DNA from: DATBVX01 sp963724625
GTDB taxonomy: Bacteria > Pseudomonadota > Gammaproteobacteria > Steroidobacterales > Steroidobacteraceae
Direction: 5' to 3'
DNA: 64,000 bases
NCBI GenBank assembly: GCA_963724625.1
Contig: CAVRVO010000013.1
Coordinates: 372,001-436,000 of the forward strand
How positions within the stretch are numbered: position 1 is the stretch's first letter; the number at the start of each line of letters is the position of its first letter. Shown here in pieces: positions 62,795 through 64,000 of the stretch. The notes under the pieces are model-generated. The model was not told the DNA's origin. It saw only the letters and a list, made by a program, of their open reading frames with translations, and did no database searches. A program made the position numbers and the translations under genes.

Positions 62795-62825
62795 TCTGCT
62801 GCTCTACCGACTGAGCTAACGGCCC
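62750..62825 (-). tRNA. tRNA-Lys (UUU)
   Basis: 76-nt cloverleaf on the minus strand: acceptor GGGCCGT pairs with ACGGCCC, D arm GCTCAGTCGGTAGAGC, anticodon arm GCAGA-CTTTTAA-TCTGT with anticodon TTT, T arm GCGCGTTCGATTCGCGC, and encoded CCA. A TATCAT about 30 bp upstream (62855-62860) could be its -10 element. The 3' part serves as integration site. Confidence 0.97.
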
Positions 62826-62962
62826 ATTGGCAGGGATGCCCGGGGGGTCGAAATGATAGCGGAAATGCCTGTTCGACGTGAGGGTTGGCGCCGGTCGCAG
62901 CTCTCTACGGACGTGCCGGATAAACCACGTGCGTCGCGGCCAGCGCTTTTGAGTGAGGACTG

Positions 62963-63841
62963 TTACTTGAAAATCACGGTGCGGTGCCCGTTGAGCAGGA
63001 TCCGGTGTTCGACGTGCCAGGTCACCGCGCGCGCCAGGACCAGGGCTTCGATGTCGCGCCCGGCAGCGGCACAGGCTTCGACGCTCATGGCGTGATCCGC
63101 ACGTGTCACGTCCTGTTCGATAATCGGACCCTCGTCCAGGTCCTCGGTCACGTAGTGAGCGGTGGCGCCGATCAGCTTGACGCCGCGATCGTGCGCCTGC
63201 TGGTAGGGCCGAGCGCCCTGAAAGCTCGGCAGGAACGAATGGTGGATGTTGATGGCACTCTCGCTCAGTCGCGCACACAGCGAGCTCGACAGTATCTGCA
63301 TGTAACGCGCGAGCACCACGAGATCGCAACGCTCTCCCTCGATCAGTTCCAGCAGCCGTTCTTCCTGCCGTGCCTTGTTGGACGGATCGACCGGCAGGTG
63401 ATGAAACGGAATGTCGTGGGATGCCGCAAGCTGATAGAAGTCGCGATGGTTCGAAACGATCGCCGGGATGACGATCGGCAGTGCGCCGGTGCGATAGCGG
63501 AACAGCAGGTCGTTGAGGCAGTGTCCGAACTTCGACACCATGATGAGCACACGCGGCTTCACGGCCGCATCGTGCAGATGCCATTGCATACCGAACTGTT
63601 CGCCGACCGGCGCAAACGCGCGCTGCAGTTCCTCCAGGCCCCGGCCTGCCGGGACCGCGAAGTACACCCGCATGAAGAAACGCTGGTTCTGCGCATCGCC
63701 GAACTGCGCGCTGTCGATGATGTTGCATTCGTTCGCGAGCAGCAGGTTCGCGACCGCAGCGACGATGCCGATGCGGTCCGGACAGGACAGCGTGAGTATC
63801 AGACGGCGCCCTTCGGCGCCTTCCCTGGTCGTCGGTGACAT
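62963..63841 (-). CDS. purU: Formyltetrahydrofolate deformylase
   Basis: Hydrolyses 10-formyl-THF to THF and formate, balancing the one-carbon pool. 292 residues from ATG 63841. N-terminal ACT domain (LILTLSCPDRIGIVAAVANL) and C-terminal formyltransferase-like domain: VLIMVSKFGHCLNDLLFRYR, NHRDFYQLAASHDIPFHHLP, INIHHSFLPSFQGARPYQQA (catalytic His/Asn region), IGATAHYVTEDLDEGPIIEQ (Asp). It lies 13 bp after the next upstream gene, so likely co-transcribed with it. Confidence 0.95.
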   Translation of the reverse strand: MSPTTREGAEGRRLILTLSCPDRIGIVAAVANLLLANECNIIDSAQFGDAQNQRFFMRVYFAVPAGRGLEELQRAFAPVGEQFGMQWHLHDAAVKPRVLIMVSKFGHCLNDLLFRYRTGALPIVIPAIVSNHRDFYQLAASHDIPFHHLPVDPSNKARQEERLLELIEGERCDLVVLARYMQILSSSLCARLSESAINIHHSFLPSFQGARPYQQAHDRGVKLIGATAHYVTEDLDEGPIIEQDVTRADHAMSVEACAAAGRDIEALVLARAVTWHVEHRILLNGHRTVIFK

Positions 63842-63854
63842 TGAGGGGACTCTA

Positions 63855-64000
63855 TCAGTTCGCGGACGTGAGGCTGAAGCCTCCGTCGTCATCGAGTTCG
63901 AAACGGCCGTCAGCAACGGCATTGAACCAGCGACAGGTCCGCAGCAGGCCACCGAATGAATACAGGTGCAGGCCGTCGATGACCAGCTCGCCGGACAGGT
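63855..64000 (-). CDS. C-terminal end of a methylenetetrahydrofolate-reductase-like protein (partial)
   Basis: 47 codons before a TGA at 63857-63855; the gene continues past the right edge. The end reads ELVIDGLHLYSFGGLLRTCR, WFNAVADGRFELDDDGGFSL. The LHLYSFGG-LxRTxxW pattern resembles C-termini of methylenetetrahydrofolate reductase-type proteins, and purU directly downstream fits one-carbon metabolism. Identification is tentative with so little sequence. Confidence 0.45.
   Translation of the reverse strand, partial: LSGELVIDGLHLYSFGGLLRTCRWFNAVADGRFELDDDGGFSLTSAN

Noticed and set aside
62691..63728. 345-codon minus-strand frame
   Set aside because: Overlaps purU in another frame and runs through the tRNA-Lys gene; low-complexity Arg-rich product.

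Overview
The window looks like a GC-rich gammaproteobacterial chromosome. The basis is gene content only: the tmk/mltG/fabF/acpP/fabG/fabD order, an E. coli-type cytochrome bd operon with cydX, a type II secretion (T2SS) pseudopilin operon, and an AddAB-like helicase/nuclease pair. A Steroidobacterales/Nevskiales-like lineage is an inference; there is no rRNA or other taxonomic marker. Gene density is high, with many ATGA/GTGA start-stop overlaps.

Layout. 1-6091 (minus): fatty-acid synthesis and cell-division block, fabD-fabG-acpP-fabF-mltG-tmk-holB (holB runs off the left edge). 6120-12468: a rhombosortase-like gene divergent from gspGHIJKLMN. 12475-18463 (minus): AddA/AddB-like DNA break repair pair. 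18491-26025 (minus): aminotransferase, CoA-transferase, OppBCDF-type ABC transporter without a binding protein, and a beta-lactamase-fold protein lacking its usual catalytic residues. 26161-31550 (plus): etfBA, a double alpha/beta-hydrolase-fold protein lacking both nucleophile serines, and an envelope protein of about 15 helical repeats. 31554-33132 (minus): a twin-SPOR-domain protein behind a clear cyclic-di-GMP (GEMM-I) riboswitch. 33339-38225 (minus): peroxiredoxin, EamA exporter with a MarR regulator and twin operators, a WcaJ-like sugar-phosphate transferase, and a pirin.

38284-45660: leucine/isovalerate catabolism. Isovaleryl-CoA dehydrogenase, both methylcrotonyl-CoA carboxylase subunits and HMG-CoA lyase are on the minus strand, divergent from a GntR/FCD regulator, with a perfect inverted repeat between them; a frameshifted MocA-like gene is embedded. 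45665-51398 (minus): sulfate assimilation (cysQ, cysD, cysNC) followed by a FadB-like beta-oxidation gene. 51470-56112 (plus): a helical-repeat secreted protein and the cydP-cydA-cydB-cydX terminal oxidase operon. 56128-58716 (minus): a p-cresol-methylhydroxylase-like pair (flavoprotein plus a cytochrome c with a frameshift in its signal peptide) and a Tat-signal protein.

58800-62825 is accessory. It holds a gene remnant abutting a 55-bp tandem duplication, two genes of unknown function, an orphan Mrr N-terminal domain, and a 1.66-kb segment with a methyltransferase bounded by 46-bp direct repeats, one of which is the 3' half of tRNA-Lys(UUU). From 62963 the minus-strand backbone resumes with purU and the end of a probable one-carbon-metabolism gene.

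Most striking: the complete GEMM-I riboswitch with a possible ribosome-site-masking helix ahead of a twin-SPOR protein, two adjacent operons carrying hydrolase-fold proteins without catalytic residues, and the tRNA-Lys integration scar.
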